A DNA stretch of 64,000 nt from Anaerolineales bacterium. Lineage in GTDB: Bacteria > Chloroflexota > Anaerolineae > JAAEKA01. Of this stretch, positions 8,707 through 22,768 are shown piece after piece (the stretch's first letter is position 1; each line of letters starts with the position of its first letter). Under the pieces are notes generated by a model. The model saw only the letters and a program-made list of their open reading frames with translations. It was not told the DNA's origin and made no database searches. The position numbers and the translations under genes were made by a program. The stretch is taken from NCBI GenBank assembly GCA_020634615.1, contig JACKBI010000008.1:62001-126000 (forward strand), read 5' to 3'.

Positions 8707-10160
8707 AACCCAGGCGACTCTTGCATCGCCCGATGGACGGGACGCGTCTCAAAACGCCGTGGCGTATTGGCGTGCTGCTGGCCGCCGTGGTGCTGGTCGC
8801 AGTAGCGGCTGGATGCCAGTCGCGGCCGGTAACCGGTCCATCGACGACGGCCAGCGAAGCGCCCGGCGGTTTTACGATTTTCGCCACTGCCACACCGACT
8901 GCGCTGCCTTCAAGCACGCCAACGGCAACCCCGACGGAGACACCCCTCCCGACGGCAACTCCGTTGCCAACCGCGACGCCGTTGGCTGCCAGCGCGGCCG
9001 GCCGTGCACCGATTGGCCGGGTGGTGTTTGGCGTGACGCGCGACGGCGCGGCGGCTGAGCAGCTTTGGCTGCTGGATGAGACCGGCGAGACGGCCATTTT
9101 GGCCGATTCTGTCGTGCCCGGTGGCTGGGAGTGCAGTGTAGCGCAACAGGGGAACTGCGCGTTGATTACCACCGATGGCTACCTGCTGGCTGCCAATCCC
9201 ATCAGCGGGACAACGGTGCTGCTGGACCAACTGGCCGCGAGCGATGTGGCAACGTCCACTTTGTCTGACACAGTAGCTTCGGGACTGCCGCTGGCGCTTT
9301 CGTCCGACGGCAGGTCGTTGGCAGTCGCACATGCCAACAGGCTGGATCTGTACGACCTGACCAACCCTGCCTTGCAGGCAAGCATAGCCGTGACCGGCGT
9401 CAGCGAGCTGGTTTGGTCGCCCGACGGTGGGATGTTGGCGCTGGTCTACCCGGTCAGGAACGAGAGCGCGCTGGCGCTCTGGGATGGCACTGGGAACAAG
9501 CTAAAGGTCATCGCCCAGATGGAAAGCGTGCAGCATACCGCCTGGTCGCCCGACAGCGAAAAGATTGCGTTCGACGCATACCAGTCGCCGGCGACGCCTT
9601 CCAGCCAGGGAGATCGGAAAGACGTGTTTGTGGTCTTCCTGCGCAGCGGCGAAATCGCCAATTTTAGCGAGGTCTACCAGCGCAATCTCGGTGTGGCGGC
9701 AGCCGACCGGATCGCGGCGTGGTCACCGCAGTGGCAATCGGCTGACGTAGTGCGATACGTGCGCGGCGCGCCTGATGCGCCGGATACCTATGCGTTGATG
9801 AGCCATCCGGTGCGTTCACTGAAAGCAACTCAACTTTGGTTGGTTGACGACGAGGGGTTGCTGGGCATCGTCCGGTCGCCTGACGGCACGCTGGATGCGC
9901 GCGTCGTCCCCATGGATGACCGCATGGTGGTGCAGATCAGCCCGGTCGCCAGCCGCGAGTGGACCGATCTGCCGGGTGCGTACGATCGACTGGATGCACT
10001 TGCCTGGGCGCCACTGGCCGGCGATGAGGAAGCGAGCCGCTATCTGTTGCTGGTGCAAGATCAGGCCATGCTGGCGGTGGATGTCGAGAGCGGCGCGATC
10101 CAGGGACTGGCGCTGGCCTGTCCGCAGTGCCGCATCGCCGAAGCGGCCTGGTTGCCGTGA
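8703..10160 (+). CDS. Lipoprotein with predicted beta-propeller domain
   Basis: A 485-residue exported lipoprotein. A basic N terminus and hydrophobic core (about 21-36) end in the lipobox A-A-G-C with lipidation site C38; a Thr/Pro-rich linker (about 60-95, repeats of 'PTATPLPTATPL') follows. The rest (about 100-485) consists of blade-like repeats such as 'LVWSPDGGMLALVYP', 'TAWSPDSEKIAFDAY' and 'LGIVRSPDGTLDARVV', typical of TolB/WD40-like propellers. Start at 8703 overlaps the hisE stop; the Met at residue 11 is an alternative. No histidine-related role is evident; the gene simply ends the operon. Confidence 0.8.
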   Translation: MKPRRLLHRPMDGTRLKTPWRIGVLLAAVVLVAVAAGCQSRPVTGPSTTASEAPGGFTIFATATPTALPSSTPTATPTETPLPTATPLPTATPLAASAAGRAPIGRVVFGVTRDGAAAEQLWLLDETGETAILADSVVPGGWECSVAQQGNCALITTDGYLLAANPISGTTVLLDQLAASDVATSTLSDTVASGLPLALSSDGRSLAVAHANRLDLYDLTNPALQASIAVTGVSELVWSPDGGMLALVYPVRNESALALWDGTGNKLKVIAQMESVQHTAWSPDSEKIAFDAYQSPATPSSQGDRKDVFVVFLRSGEIANFSEVYQRNLGVAAADRIAAWSPQWQSADVVRYVRGAPDAPDTYALMSHPVRSLKATQLWLVDDEGLLGIVRSPDGTLDARVVPMDDRMVVQISPVASREWTDLPGAYDRLDALAWAPLAGDEEASRYLLLVQDQAMLAVDVESGAIQGLALACPQCRIAEAAWLP

Positions 10161-10170
10161 CGTGATGTCT

Positions 10171-10288
10171 GGCACGGTCGGGAGACCGGCCTGAGCAGAG
10201 CGCACGGGTCAGGAGACCGGCTGGAGTGGTGACTGCCGGCACGGTCGGGAGACCGGCCAGAGCGGCGTGCTCGGTCAGCAGTCTGGCC
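10171..10288. repeat. Four degenerate direct repeats with GGTCGGGAGACCGG core
   Basis: The spacer before purA contains copies at 10171-10191, 10203-10221, 10238-10258 and 10271-10288. The first and third share 21 identical bases; the core GGTC-n-GGAGACC is itself partly palindromic. No ORF uses them. This looks like a dispersed intergenic repeat rather than an operator array. Confidence 0.7.
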
Positions 10289-10375
10289 GGAACCGCAGGT
10301 GTTGGTATGTTTGTACCAGCGTGAATGCTAATATTCGATTGGTTCAGAGCGAACTGTGAAGAAGGGACAACAGTT

Positions 10376-11644
10376 ATGGCAGTAACAGCCGTTGTAGGCG
10401 CGCAATGGGGCGACGAAGGCAAAGGGCGGGTAATTGATTACCTCGCGCAGCAGGCCAATATGGTGATCCGGTTTCAGGGCGGTGACAACGCCGGTCACAC
10501 AGTAGTGAACGATTTCGGCATCTTTCGCCTGCATCTGATCCCTTCTGGCATTTTCAACTCCGAAACACAGAATATCATCGGCACAGGCACCGTCGTCAAC
10601 CCGGACAGCCTGTTGCGTGAGATGGCCGAAGTCGAGAAAGCCGGCATCCGTCTGGACAATCTCTGGCTGTCGGAGCGCGCCAACATCGTCATGCCCTATC
10701 ACGTCCAGCTCGACGGCTTGCAGGAAAGCGCACGCGGCGGCTCGGCCATCGGCACGACCAAGCGCGGCATCGGACCCGCCTATGCTGACAAGGCCGCTCG
10801 CTGGGGTGTGCGCCTGGGGGACTTACGCCACCCGGAATGGCTGCGCGAGCGGTTGGAGCAGGTCGTGCCGCGCAAGAGCGTCCAGTTGGAGCGTTACGGC
10901 GAACCGCCGTTGCGGGTGGATGACGTGTATGCGCAGTGCATGGATTGGCGAGCCAGGCTGGGCCACCGGATCATCGACGCAGTGCCGATGACCCGCGAGG
11001 CGGTCGAGGCAGGCCGTCAGGTGTTGCTCGAGGGCCAGCTGGGCGTGATGCGCGACCTGGACTGGGGCATTTACCCCTACGTCACCAGTTCCAACCCGAC
11101 AGCGGCTTATTCCGGCGCAGGGGCCGGGATCCCCGCGGCCTACATCACGCGCATCGTTGGGGTCGTCAAGGCCTATTCCACCTGCGTCGGTGCAGGCCCG
11201 TTCCCCGTAGAGCTGCTGGACGAGACCGGCAACAAGCTGCGCGAAGTCGGTGACGAATATGGCGCGACCACAGGCCGCCCGCGCCGCGTCGGCTGGTTCG
11301 ACGGCGTGGCCATCGATTACGCGGCCTGGCTGAACGGTTTCACCGACCTCGCAATCACCAAAATGGACGTGCTGGACAAGATGCCGGAGCTCAAAATCTG
11401 CATCGGTTATCGGCTGGGCAACGAAGTATTGACGCGTATGCCTGATACGGCGGAACTGGAGATGGCGACACCAGTCTACGAGACCTGGCCGGGTTGGATG
11501 CAACCGACCACCGGTTGTCGCTCATGGGACGAGTTGCCGGCGGCGGCGCAACGCTATCTGCTGCGCATCCAGGAATTGGCCGGCGTGCGCATTTCGTGGG
11601 TCTCCGTCGGTCCCGAACGCGACGAGATGTTCGAGGTCGAGTAG
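10376..11644 (+). CDS. purA: Adenylosuccinate synthetase PurA
   Basis: Converts IMP, aspartate and GTP to adenylosuccinate, the first committed step to AMP. With the chosen start it has 422 residues, normal for the family. The GTP-binding loop 'GAQWGDEGKG' is at residues 8-17, with catalytic D13 and H41 ('GGDNAGHT'); 'GTTKRGIGPAY' and the guanine-binding end 'WVSVGPERDEM' are also present. The start at 10376 follows the site GAAGAAGGGA, and 'AVTAVVGAQWGDEGKG' is the standard beginning; an upstream in-frame Met at 10325 would add 17 unlikely residues. A weak extended -10 (TGCTAATAT, 10326-10334) may be its promoter. purB follows after 133 nt. Confidence 0.97.
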   Translation: MAVTAVVGAQWGDEGKGRVIDYLAQQANMVIRFQGGDNAGHTVVNDFGIFRLHLIPSGIFNSETQNIIGTGTVVNPDSLLREMAEVEKAGIRLDNLWLSERANIVMPYHVQLDGLQESARGGSAIGTTKRGIGPAYADKAARWGVRLGDLRHPEWLRERLEQVVPRKSVQLERYGEPPLRVDDVYAQCMDWRARLGHRIIDAVPMTREAVEAGRQVLLEGQLGVMRDLDWGIYPYVTSSNPTAAYSGAGAGIPAAYITRIVGVVKAYSTCVGAGPFPVELLDETGNKLREVGDEYGATTGRPRRVGWFDGVAIDYAAWLNGFTDLAITKMDVLDKMPELKICIGYRLGNEVLTRMPDTAELEMATPVYETWPGWMQPTTGCRSWDELPAAAQRYLLRIQELAGVRISWVSVGPERDEMFEVE

Positions 11645-11760
11645 TCCTTCGTCCCGCTACTCGTCCTCCTGCTCGTACTCCTACTCGTCCTCGTACTCCT
11701 ACTCGTCCGGGTATATCGAGTACGATTACGAGGATGAGTACGAGTAAGAGATTGAAGACG
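11645..11760. repeat. Low-complexity inverted repeat between purA and purB
   Basis: The left half is built of CTACTCGTC/CTCGTACTC units (about 11655-11709) and the right half of their complement, GAGTACGA/TACGAGGA (11717-11750). Transcribed, it would fold into a long imperfect hairpin. It has no T tract, so it is not a simple terminator. Confidence 0.75.
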
Positions 11761-11777
11761 AGATTGAGTTCGTTCAC

Positions 11778-13202
11778 ATGAACTATTCACATGACACCTA
11801 CCTTTCCCCACTGACCTGGCGTTACGGCAGCGACGACATGCGGCGCATCTGGTCGGAGCATCACAAGCGGCAGCTCCTGCGCCGTTTTTGGGTCTCTCTC
11901 GCCACAGCGCAGCATGAGATCGGTCTGGTCAGTGCGGAACAGGTAGCCGACCTCGTGGCGCACCAGGACGACATCGATCTGGCGCGGGCCGCCGCTATTG
12001 AGGCCGAGATTCGCCACGATTTGATGGCCGAGATACGCACTTTCGCCGAGCAATGCCCGGTGGGAGGTGGCATCATCCATCTCGGCGCAACCAGCATGGA
12101 CGCGTTGGACAACGTCGATGCACTGCGTTTGCGCCAGTCTGCGGACCTGCTGCTGAGCCGGCTTGCTGTGCTGCTGGCCGAACTGGCTGGCAGGATCGAG
12201 CAGTATGCCACGCTGTCAACCATGGCGTTCACCCATCTGCAACCGGCCGAGCCGACCACAGTGGGCTACCGGCTGGCGCAGTATGGCTATGACCTGCTGG
12301 TGGACTGGCAGGAACTTGCCCGCGTGCGCGACGGCATCCGCGGCAAGGGATTGCGCGGCGCTGTCGGCACGTCAGCATCGTACGCGCAGTTGACAGGCGG
12401 GATGACCACATCAGCGGCGGAACTCGAAGCACGGGTGCTGGATTTGCTGGATCTGGAGGCGCATCCGGCGGGCACGCAGGTCTACCCGCGCAAACAGGAC
12501 TGGCTGGTGGTGAACGCGCTGGCAGGCATCGGCCAGTCGCTCTATCGTTTCGCCTTCGACCTGCGACTGTTGCAGGCGCCGACCATCGGTGAGTGGAGCG
12601 AACCGTTCGGCGCGAAACAGGTCGGCAGCAGCGCGATGCCGTTCAAGCGCAACCCCATCGACGCTGAGAACATCGACAGCCTGGCGCGGCAACTGGCCGC
12701 GCTGCCGCGGGTTGCCTGGGACAACGCGGCTCACAGCCTGCTGGAGCGCACACTGGATGATTCGGCCAACCGGCGCATGTTCCTCCCCGAAGCCTTTCTA
12801 CTGACGGATGAGTTGGTCAGCCGCGCCACGCGGGTCATACGTGGTCTGGTGGTGCGCGACGAAGTGGTGGCGCGCAATATGGCAACCTACGGTGTCTTCG
12901 CAGCCACCGAACGCCTGCTGATGGAAGCGGTCAAGGCCGGCGGCGACCGCCAGGAACTGCACGAAGTGATCCGCGAACAGAGCCTGCTGGCGTGGGATGC
13001 GTTGCGCCGCGGCGCAGCCAATCCGCTGGCCGAACTGCTGTGCCGCGACCCGCGCATCACGCGCTGGCTGCCGGTCGAGCGCGCGGCCGAGCTGCTGGAT
13101 GCCAGCGACTATGTCGGCGACGCGCCGGCGAGGGCTGCGACAATTGCTGGTCTCCTGCGGGACGCGGCAGCGTCGTTCGGTCAGCCGGACGCTGAGAATT
13201 GA
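11778..13202 (+). CDS. purB: Adenylosuccinate lyase PurB
   Basis: Acts twice in purine synthesis: it splits SAICAR to AICAR and adenylosuccinate to AMP. It has 474 residues of the fumarase/aspartase superfamily. The superfamily signature 'GSSAMPFKRNP' starts at about residue 283; 'GATSMDALDN' and 'FTHLQPAEPTTVGYRLAQY' supply the other substrate-binding segments, including the catalytic His region. Placed directly after purA, so both AMP branch enzymes are together. It ends within a few bases of the carA frame, suggesting a purA-purB-carA transcript. Confidence 0.97.
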   Translation: MNYSHDTYLSPLTWRYGSDDMRRIWSEHHKRQLLRRFWVSLATAQHEIGLVSAEQVADLVAHQDDIDLARAAAIEAEIRHDLMAEIRTFAEQCPVGGGIIHLGATSMDALDNVDALRLRQSADLLLSRLAVLLAELAGRIEQYATLSTMAFTHLQPAEPTTVGYRLAQYGYDLLVDWQELARVRDGIRGKGLRGAVGTSASYAQLTGGMTTSAAELEARVLDLLDLEAHPAGTQVYPRKQDWLVVNALAGIGQSLYRFAFDLRLLQAPTIGEWSEPFGAKQVGSSAMPFKRNPIDAENIDSLARQLAALPRVAWDNAAHSLLERTLDDSANRRMFLPEAFLLTDELVSRATRVIRGLVVRDEVVARNMATYGVFAATERLLMEAVKAGGDRQELHEVIREQSLLAWDALRRGAANPLAELLCRDPRITRWLPVERAAELLDASDYVGDAPARAATIAGLLRDAAASFGQPDAEN

Positions 13203-13243
13203 ATAAAAGGGCCGATAACCAGCCTGAGAATGGAAGATCACCT

Positions 13244-14383
13244 TTGACTGCTGTGCAACACGCTACGCTTGTTCTGGAAGACGGGACAACCCTGACCGGT
13301 CAGCCATTCGGCGCGCCTGCTGACGCTGTTTTCGAGCTGGTGTTCAATACCAGCATGACCGGTTACCAGGAGATTCTGACCGACCCGTCCTACCGCGGGC
13401 AGGCGGTTTTGTTCACCGCTTCGCACGTCGGCAACGTTGGCATCAACCCTGAGGACTACGAATCGACGGCGCCGCAGGTGTCGGCGGTGGCGGTGCGTGC
13501 GCTGAGCCCGGACGTATCCAATTGGCGCGCGACGGCGCCGCTGTCGGAGTGGCTGGCGATGCATGGTGTGCCGGGAATCAGCGGCGTGGACACACGCTAC
13601 CTGACGCGCACCTTGCGTGATGCAGGGACGATGAAAGCCGCGTTGTCTACCCGCGGCACAAGCGCGGACGAGTTGCTGGCAGCGGCGCGCGCCTGGCCTG
13701 GCCTTGACGGCCGCGACATGGTGCGTGAAGTCACCTGCCCGGAGCCGTTTCACTGGACCGGCGACGCTGCTGACCACTGGATCACCGGCGCGAACCGCGC
13801 GGACGGTCTTAAACATGTCGTCCTTTATGACTTCGGGGCGAAACGCAATATCCTGCGCCATCTGTCGGCCGCAGGGATGCGCGTCACCGTGGTTCCGGCG
13901 GATACGCCGGCCGCGGACGTGTTGGCCATGCAGCCCGCCGGCGTCATGCTGTCCAACGGACCGGGCGATCCGGCCGGCCTGCCCTATGCCGTGGACGCCG
14001 TGCAGCAGTTGATCGATGCGGACATGCCGCTTTTCGGCATTTGCCTGGGACATCAGCTCATTGGGCGGGCTCTGGGCGGGACCACCAGTCGGCTGAAGTT
14101 CGGCCACCACGCCGGAAACCACCCCGTGCAGGACGTGCGCACCGGCAGGGTTGCGATCACGGCACAGAACCACAACTACCAGGTGGACATCGCCAGCCTG
14201 GACGCCGACGCGGTCGAGATCACGCATCTCAGCCTGAACGACGGCTCGCTGGAGGGGATGCGGCTGCGCAACCGGCCGGTGTTTAGTGTCCAGTATCACC
14301 CTGAGGCTGCACCCGGACCGCACGACTCGCACGACCTCTTCGGTGAGTTTCTGACACTTTTAGGCGGGCACGCGATGGCGTGA
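13244..14383 (+). CDS. carA: Carbamoyl-phosphate synthase small subunit CarA
   Basis: Glutaminase subunit that delivers ammonia to CarB for carbamoyl phosphate, used in pyrimidine and arginine synthesis. About 379 residues from this start. The N-terminal domain has 'VLEDGTTLTG' and 'FNTSMTGYQEILTDPSY'; the class I glutaminase domain has nucleophile C267 in 'FGICLGHQ' and H352/E354 in 'QYHPEAAPGPHDS'. The TTG at 13244 is preferred because GGAAGA lies 6 nt upstream and it leaves the usual short lead before 'LVLEDG'. A longer TTG start at 13199, overlapping the purB stop, is the alternative. carB follows after the HIT gene. Confidence 0.95.
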   Translation: MTAVQHATLVLEDGTTLTGQPFGAPADAVFELVFNTSMTGYQEILTDPSYRGQAVLFTASHVGNVGINPEDYESTAPQVSAVAVRALSPDVSNWRATAPLSEWLAMHGVPGISGVDTRYLTRTLRDAGTMKAALSTRGTSADELLAAARAWPGLDGRDMVREVTCPEPFHWTGDAADHWITGANRADGLKHVVLYDFGAKRNILRHLSAAGMRVTVVPADTPAADVLAMQPAGVMLSNGPGDPAGLPYAVDAVQQLIDADMPLFGICLGHQLIGRALGGTTSRLKFGHHAGNHPVQDVRTGRVAITAQNHNYQVDIASLDADAVEITHLSLNDGSLEGMRLRNRPVFSVQYHPEAAPGPHDSHDLFGEFLTLLGGHAMA

Positions 14384-14408
14384 ACCTGATCAGGTCAGAC
14401 ACGGAGCA

Positions 14409-14458
14409 GCGAAGGGCGCGACGACGCGACACGGCCTGCCGGCAGCCCTTCGCTTTTT
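14409..14458 (+). terminator. Intrinsic terminator after carA
   Basis: Arms GCGAAGGGC (14409-14417) and GCCCTTCGC (14445-14453) are perfectly complementary and are followed by TTTTT (14454-14458). The 27-nt loop is GC-rich and may pair further. Confidence 0.8.
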
Positions 14459-14504
14459 CATGCCTGCTGATCGCAGATCGATTCGACCTGACCAAAGGAA
14501 ACCA

Positions 14505-14945
14505 ATGACTGAATGCATCTTCTGCGCCATTGTTGACAATCGCGCTCCCGGAAGCGTCTTTTACGAGGATGACGCCTGTGTCGCCTTTATGGACATTGGG
14601 CCGGTCAATCCCGGCCACGCGTTGATTGTGCCGCGTACCCACGCGGCCGGTCTGGCCGATTTGTCCGAAGTGGATGGCATGCATCTCTTCAGGATCGCAC
14701 AGCGCACGGCTGCCGCGATTCGCGACACGGACATCGCCTGTGAAGGGATTAACCTGTTTCTGGCCGACGGCGAAGCCGCTTTTCAGGAAGTCTTTCACGT
14801 TCACTTGCACGTCATCCCGCGCTTCCGCGGCGACAAATTCAAGATCAGCGCCGACTGGTCGAATCGCCCACCGCGCCGCGAGCTGGATGCGCTGGCCGCC
14901 GCAATTTCTGATGCGTACGAACATCTCTGGTTGGCCGACGAATAG
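14505..14945 (+). CDS. HIT-family hydrolase
   Basis: A 146-residue histidine-triad protein, probably a purine nucleoside phosphoramidase or dinucleoside polyphosphate hydrolase of the HINT type. The triad H98-V-H100-L-H102 ('HVHLHVIPR') is complete. C4 and C7 ('CIFC') resemble the zinc-binding pair of HINT proteins. The ATG at 14505 is preferred over one 45 bases upstream because an AAAGGA site precedes it and 'MTECIFCAIV' is the standard beginning. It lies between the carA terminator and carB; the carB gene starts 27 nt downstream, so the two are likely co-transcribed. Confidence 0.93.
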   Translation: MTECIFCAIVDNRAPGSVFYEDDACVAFMDIGPVNPGHALIVPRTHAAGLADLSEVDGMHLFRIAQRTAAAIRDTDIACEGINLFLADGEAAFQEVFHVHLHVIPRFRGDKFKISADWSNRPPRRELDALAAAISDAYEHLWLADE

Positions 14946-14972
14946 CCGAAAAGCAGCATTGCGAGCAAACTG

Positions 14973-18437
<3,465 letters not shown>

Positions 18438-18465
18438 CACATCACCGGCAAGCCAATCAGTCCGT

Positions 18466-18504
18466 AAAAAAGAGCGGGACGCATTCATTGTTGCGTCCCG
18501 CTCT
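18466..18504 (-). terminator. Intrinsic terminator between carB and the convergent ScyD-like gene
   Basis: A perfect 13-bp stem (18471-18483 with 18492-18504, AGAGCGGGACGCA arm) has an 8-nt loop. Read on the minus strand it is followed by a run of Ts (18466-18470), fitting termination of the minus-strand gene. On the plus strand only GACTTTC follows, so it may also weakly stop carB transcripts. Confidence 0.85.
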
Positions 18505-18526
18505 GACTTTCAAGCCTGGTTAGCGC

Positions 18527-19756
18527 CTAGTTCATGCGCACAACCTGACCGCCGCCCGCGTAATCCGGGAAGATGCTGTTCAGCGTCAAATAGACAGTAC
18601 CGTTGCTGTCAACGGCCACGCCGCCGGGATACGGCAAGTTCCTCGCCAGTACAGTTGTCTCGCCGGTATTGGGATTGACCTTGTACAGGCGACCGTCGCA
18701 TGCTCCGCCGCTTTCACAGGCCGCCAGGTCCTGGGCAATTGAAACGGCATACAAGCTGCCATCTGGTCCGCTGGCCATGCCTACGATGGTAGTCAGGCCA
18801 TCGGCAACCACCTGCATGTAACCGTTGGGCCAAACCTGATAGATCTTGGCGCCGCCCGTCGGGAAGGGGAAGCCAGTCAACTGCGAAGCATAGACGGTGT
18901 TGCCCGGGCCTTGAACGACAGATGTTGGCACGGCCTGCATCGGAATCTGTGCGCCGGGCGGAAGACCAAGGAACGGAGGAGCCGGCACCAGTGTGTCCGG
19001 GAAGACAGCGAGGGTGGACACATGGCCGTTGTTGTTGATTTTCAGCAGGTCATTGCCGCCTGCGTCCGCTACGATGCGATTGCGACCCTGGACTGCCAAC
19101 ACACCGTAGGGGTTGGTGTCAATTTCGCCACCGTCCGGGTTGTTCGATGCCTCGTAGTCGTAGATATCGGCCTGAACATTCCAGTACCCGGCCGGATTCA
19201 TACGCATCAGGGTGCCAAACCAGTTTCCAATCGGGTCGACCGCCGCCAGATCGTCCGGGCTGAGACCAAACCCGAGACCGACCGTTACAAAGAAAGCATC
19301 GCGAGGTTTCCAGGTGATGTCGGCCGGACCGCTCGAGCCGAACCCGCTCGAGTCAGCCCATGATGGCAGCCCGGTTGCGATGCGTTCCTGAACGCCATTC
19401 TCGATGCGCGTGACCGAACCGCTGTCGCCCACACAGGCTTCAAAGCCGGGGAAGATCTCGGCGCAATTGCTTGGATCGCCATAGCCGCTCTCGGCAACAT
19501 AAATACCGCCATCCGGCCCGATGGTTATGCCGCGGCCGTTGTTCAGGCCGGTAGCGATAACCTGCATTCCTTCTGGAACCTGAGAAACAGCCTGTGCCCC
19601 TCGATGGGTTCGATAGTAGTTCGCTGCACGAACAAAGGGGTCGTTATTACTGTTTGTAGGTGCCGTTGGTCCAGCGAAGACGCCGGGTACTGCGCCAAGC
19701 AACAGTACGAGCGCCATTGCCAGCGATACAACTACATGAAGACGAACACGATTCAT
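18527..19756 (-). CDS. Secreted ScyD/ScyE-family protein
   Basis: A 409-residue exported protein with a signal peptide (hydrophobic core about 8-25, likely cleavage after 'VFA' near residue 28). The mature part has NHL/propeller-like strands such as 'GITIGPDGGIYVAESGYGDPSNC', 'NRIVADAGGNDLLKIN', 'VGMASGPDGSLYAVSIA' and 'GGVAVDSNGTVYLTL', together matching the ScyD/ScyE family. That family is named after scytonemin genes of cyanobacteria, but most members are in other bacteria with no known role. A strong GGAGG site precedes the ATG. It is a single-gene unit, convergent with carB and ending at a terminator. Confidence 0.85.
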   Translation of the reverse strand: MNRVRLHVVVSLAMALVLLLGAVPGVFAGPTAPTNSNNDPFVRAANYYRTHRGAQAVSQVPEGMQVIATGLNNGRGITIGPDGGIYVAESGYGDPSNCAEIFPGFEACVGDSGSVTRIENGVQERIATGLPSWADSSGFGSSGPADITWKPRDAFFVTVGLGFGLSPDDLAAVDPIGNWFGTLMRMNPAGYWNVQADIYDYEASNNPDGGEIDTNPYGVLAVQGRNRIVADAGGNDLLKINNNGHVSTLAVFPDTLVPAPPFLGLPPGAQIPMQAVPTSVVQGPGNTVYASQLTGFPFPTGGAKIYQVWPNGYMQVVADGLTTIVGMASGPDGSLYAVSIAQDLAACESGGACDGRLYKVNPNTGETTVLARNLPYPGGVAVDSNGTVYLTLNSIFPDYAGGGQVVRMN

Positions 19757-20092
19757 TTGGTAATCCTCCTAAAGGTTGGAAACGGTGACGCAGCTCTAGC
19801 GCTGCTTCAAAACAAGATGTTCTGATCGTATCAGACAGACGTTCCGAAATCGTTACGAAAAGGTCGTAAAATCAGTTTGCTGACAATTCGCTGTCAGTCA
19901 CTCCTTTCTATGCAGTTTTGGCGATAATTGGCTCCATAGTGATAAACGCAAGCGGCAGCAGTTTGGCGCGTGCCGGGCCGATGAAATTGCGCTGCCAGAC
20001 GGTTGGATTGACATCCCGCTGGCGCTATGGTACATTGCCGCGGCACGAAGCTCGTGCAACAGTTCGTGACTGTCACGATGGAGGACCCGTTC
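19757..20092. other. Intergenic region with divergent control signals
   Basis: The 336-bp gap holds the ribosome site of the minus-strand secreted gene, a small palindrome TCTGAT-cgt-ATCAGA (19821-19835) that could be an operator, and the plus-strand promoter at 20008-20036. I see no coding potential elsewhere in it. Confidence 0.6.
20008..20036 (+). promoter_or_regulatory. Promoter of the HAD-purH operon
   Basis: TTGACA (20008-20013) and TACATT (20031-20036) have a 17-bp spacer. The start of transcription would be near 20043, which excludes the in-frame start at 20027 and supports the ATG at 20093. Confidence 0.7.
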
Positions 20093-20940
20093 ATGACAAC
20101 CTGGAATCTACCAAGCACAACAACTTCGCCGTCCGCCCGCTTCCGACTGATGGCTGTCGACCTGGACAGCATCGTTACGCCGGCGGGCGTACTCAACCCG
20201 CTCGATGCAGGCGCGCTGCGGGCAGCTCACGCGGTGGGAGTCAAGGTGGTGCTGGCGTCGGCGCTCTCGCCGCAGGCCATCCATCGCTATTGGGCGCAGC
20301 TTGGGCTGGGCGCCCCGGTGATCGCCTTCGATGGCGCCCTGATCTATGATTTTCCGACGCAAAAAGCGCAGCTCGACCAGCCGCTTGATCGCGACGCGCT
20401 GGCACAGCTGCTTCAGCATGTCCGGCGGATAGCACCGAAAGCACCGATCGTCCTGGAGCGCGCCGACACGTGGACCGCCAACCGGATTGGTTCCCAGGTT
20501 CGCTCTGCCATCCAGCAGACGGGACTGTGGCCACAGATTTCCGCTGATCTCAGCGCCTATCTCGATCGGCCGGTATATCGCGCAACAGTCGAAGCATCCG
20601 GGACGATACTCGACGCGTTGCAGGCTGAGCTGCCCGCGGCAGGGCTGGCCAGCAGCCGTTCGACGGATCCCGGTATCCTGACATTGCGGTCGTCTACGGC
20701 AAGCCGGGAGTGGGCATTGTCTGCTCTGGCGGGCCTGCAGGATGTGTCGCTGGACGAGGTTGTGGCGATCAGCGGTGGCAGCAGTGACGGCGCACGACTC
20801 GACGCTGGCGCGCTGGCTCTGTTGATGACCAACGCAGTCGCGGGCGCTGGCCTGCTGGCCAGCGAGCCGTCTTCCGAGGCTACCTATGGCGACGGCGGTG
20901 ACCTGCCGGACGAGTTGACACCCGAGGGGAGTGACGACCT

Positions 20941-20962
<22 letters not shown>
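20093..20962 (+). CDS. Cof-type HAD-like protein with altered motif IV
   Basis: A 289-residue protein resembling Cof-type HAD phosphatases. Motif I 'MAVDLDSIVTPAG' keeps the DxD pair, and the middle has the Cof cap pattern ('YWAQLGLGAPVIAFDGALIYD'). The metal-binding motif IV, normally GDGxND, reads 'ISGGSSDGARL', so the first Asp is missing and catalysis may be weak or lost. The ATG at 20093 follows a GGAGGA site. The last 22 nt overlap purH, whose GTG start is inside this gene, so purH translation probably depends on it. The acidic tail (about 265-289) is unlike the family and may reflect accommodation of the overlap. Confidence 0.75.
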
Positions 20963-22461
<1,499 letters not shown>

Positions 22462-22768
22462 TGGTGTAGACCTCGCTGCGGGCTGGTGGATCGCCGATCT
22501 GCGCAGGATGCAAGGCAGCCAAGCGTAGTGTCAGCCAGGCGTAGAACGGGGCGGCCGCGCTCCGACGAATGAGCGGGTGTGTTTGAGATAGGTTGAGAGC
22601 CTTCAGCAGGTTCTCAACCTATCTTTTGTTTCCAACAGGTTTGAATCGCCACACAACCCTCGATTCGGGATTCGCACACTGCGTCTTCGTGTGCTACATT
22701 GGGCTTTCTATTTTTCCAATTGGAAGTGATTCGCCAAACTGAGTTTTGGTCGAAAGGTGGAGGTCAGT
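22462..22768. other. Spacer between purH and the secreted protein gene
   Basis: The gap contains the purH terminator (22587-22630). A weak -10-like TACATT (22695-22700) and the GGAGG site just before 22769 are the only other signals I see. Confidence 0.5.
22587..22630 (+). terminator. Intrinsic terminator after purH
   Basis: GATAGGTTGAGA (22587-22598) pairs perfectly with TCTCAACCTATC (22612-22623), 13-nt loop, followed by TTTTGTTT. Confidence 0.9.

Noticed and set aside
22624..22660. tRNA-like 'ggtttgaatcgcc' segment after purH
   Set aside because: It resembles a T-loop only in part; no acceptor, D or anticodon arms can be built around it.
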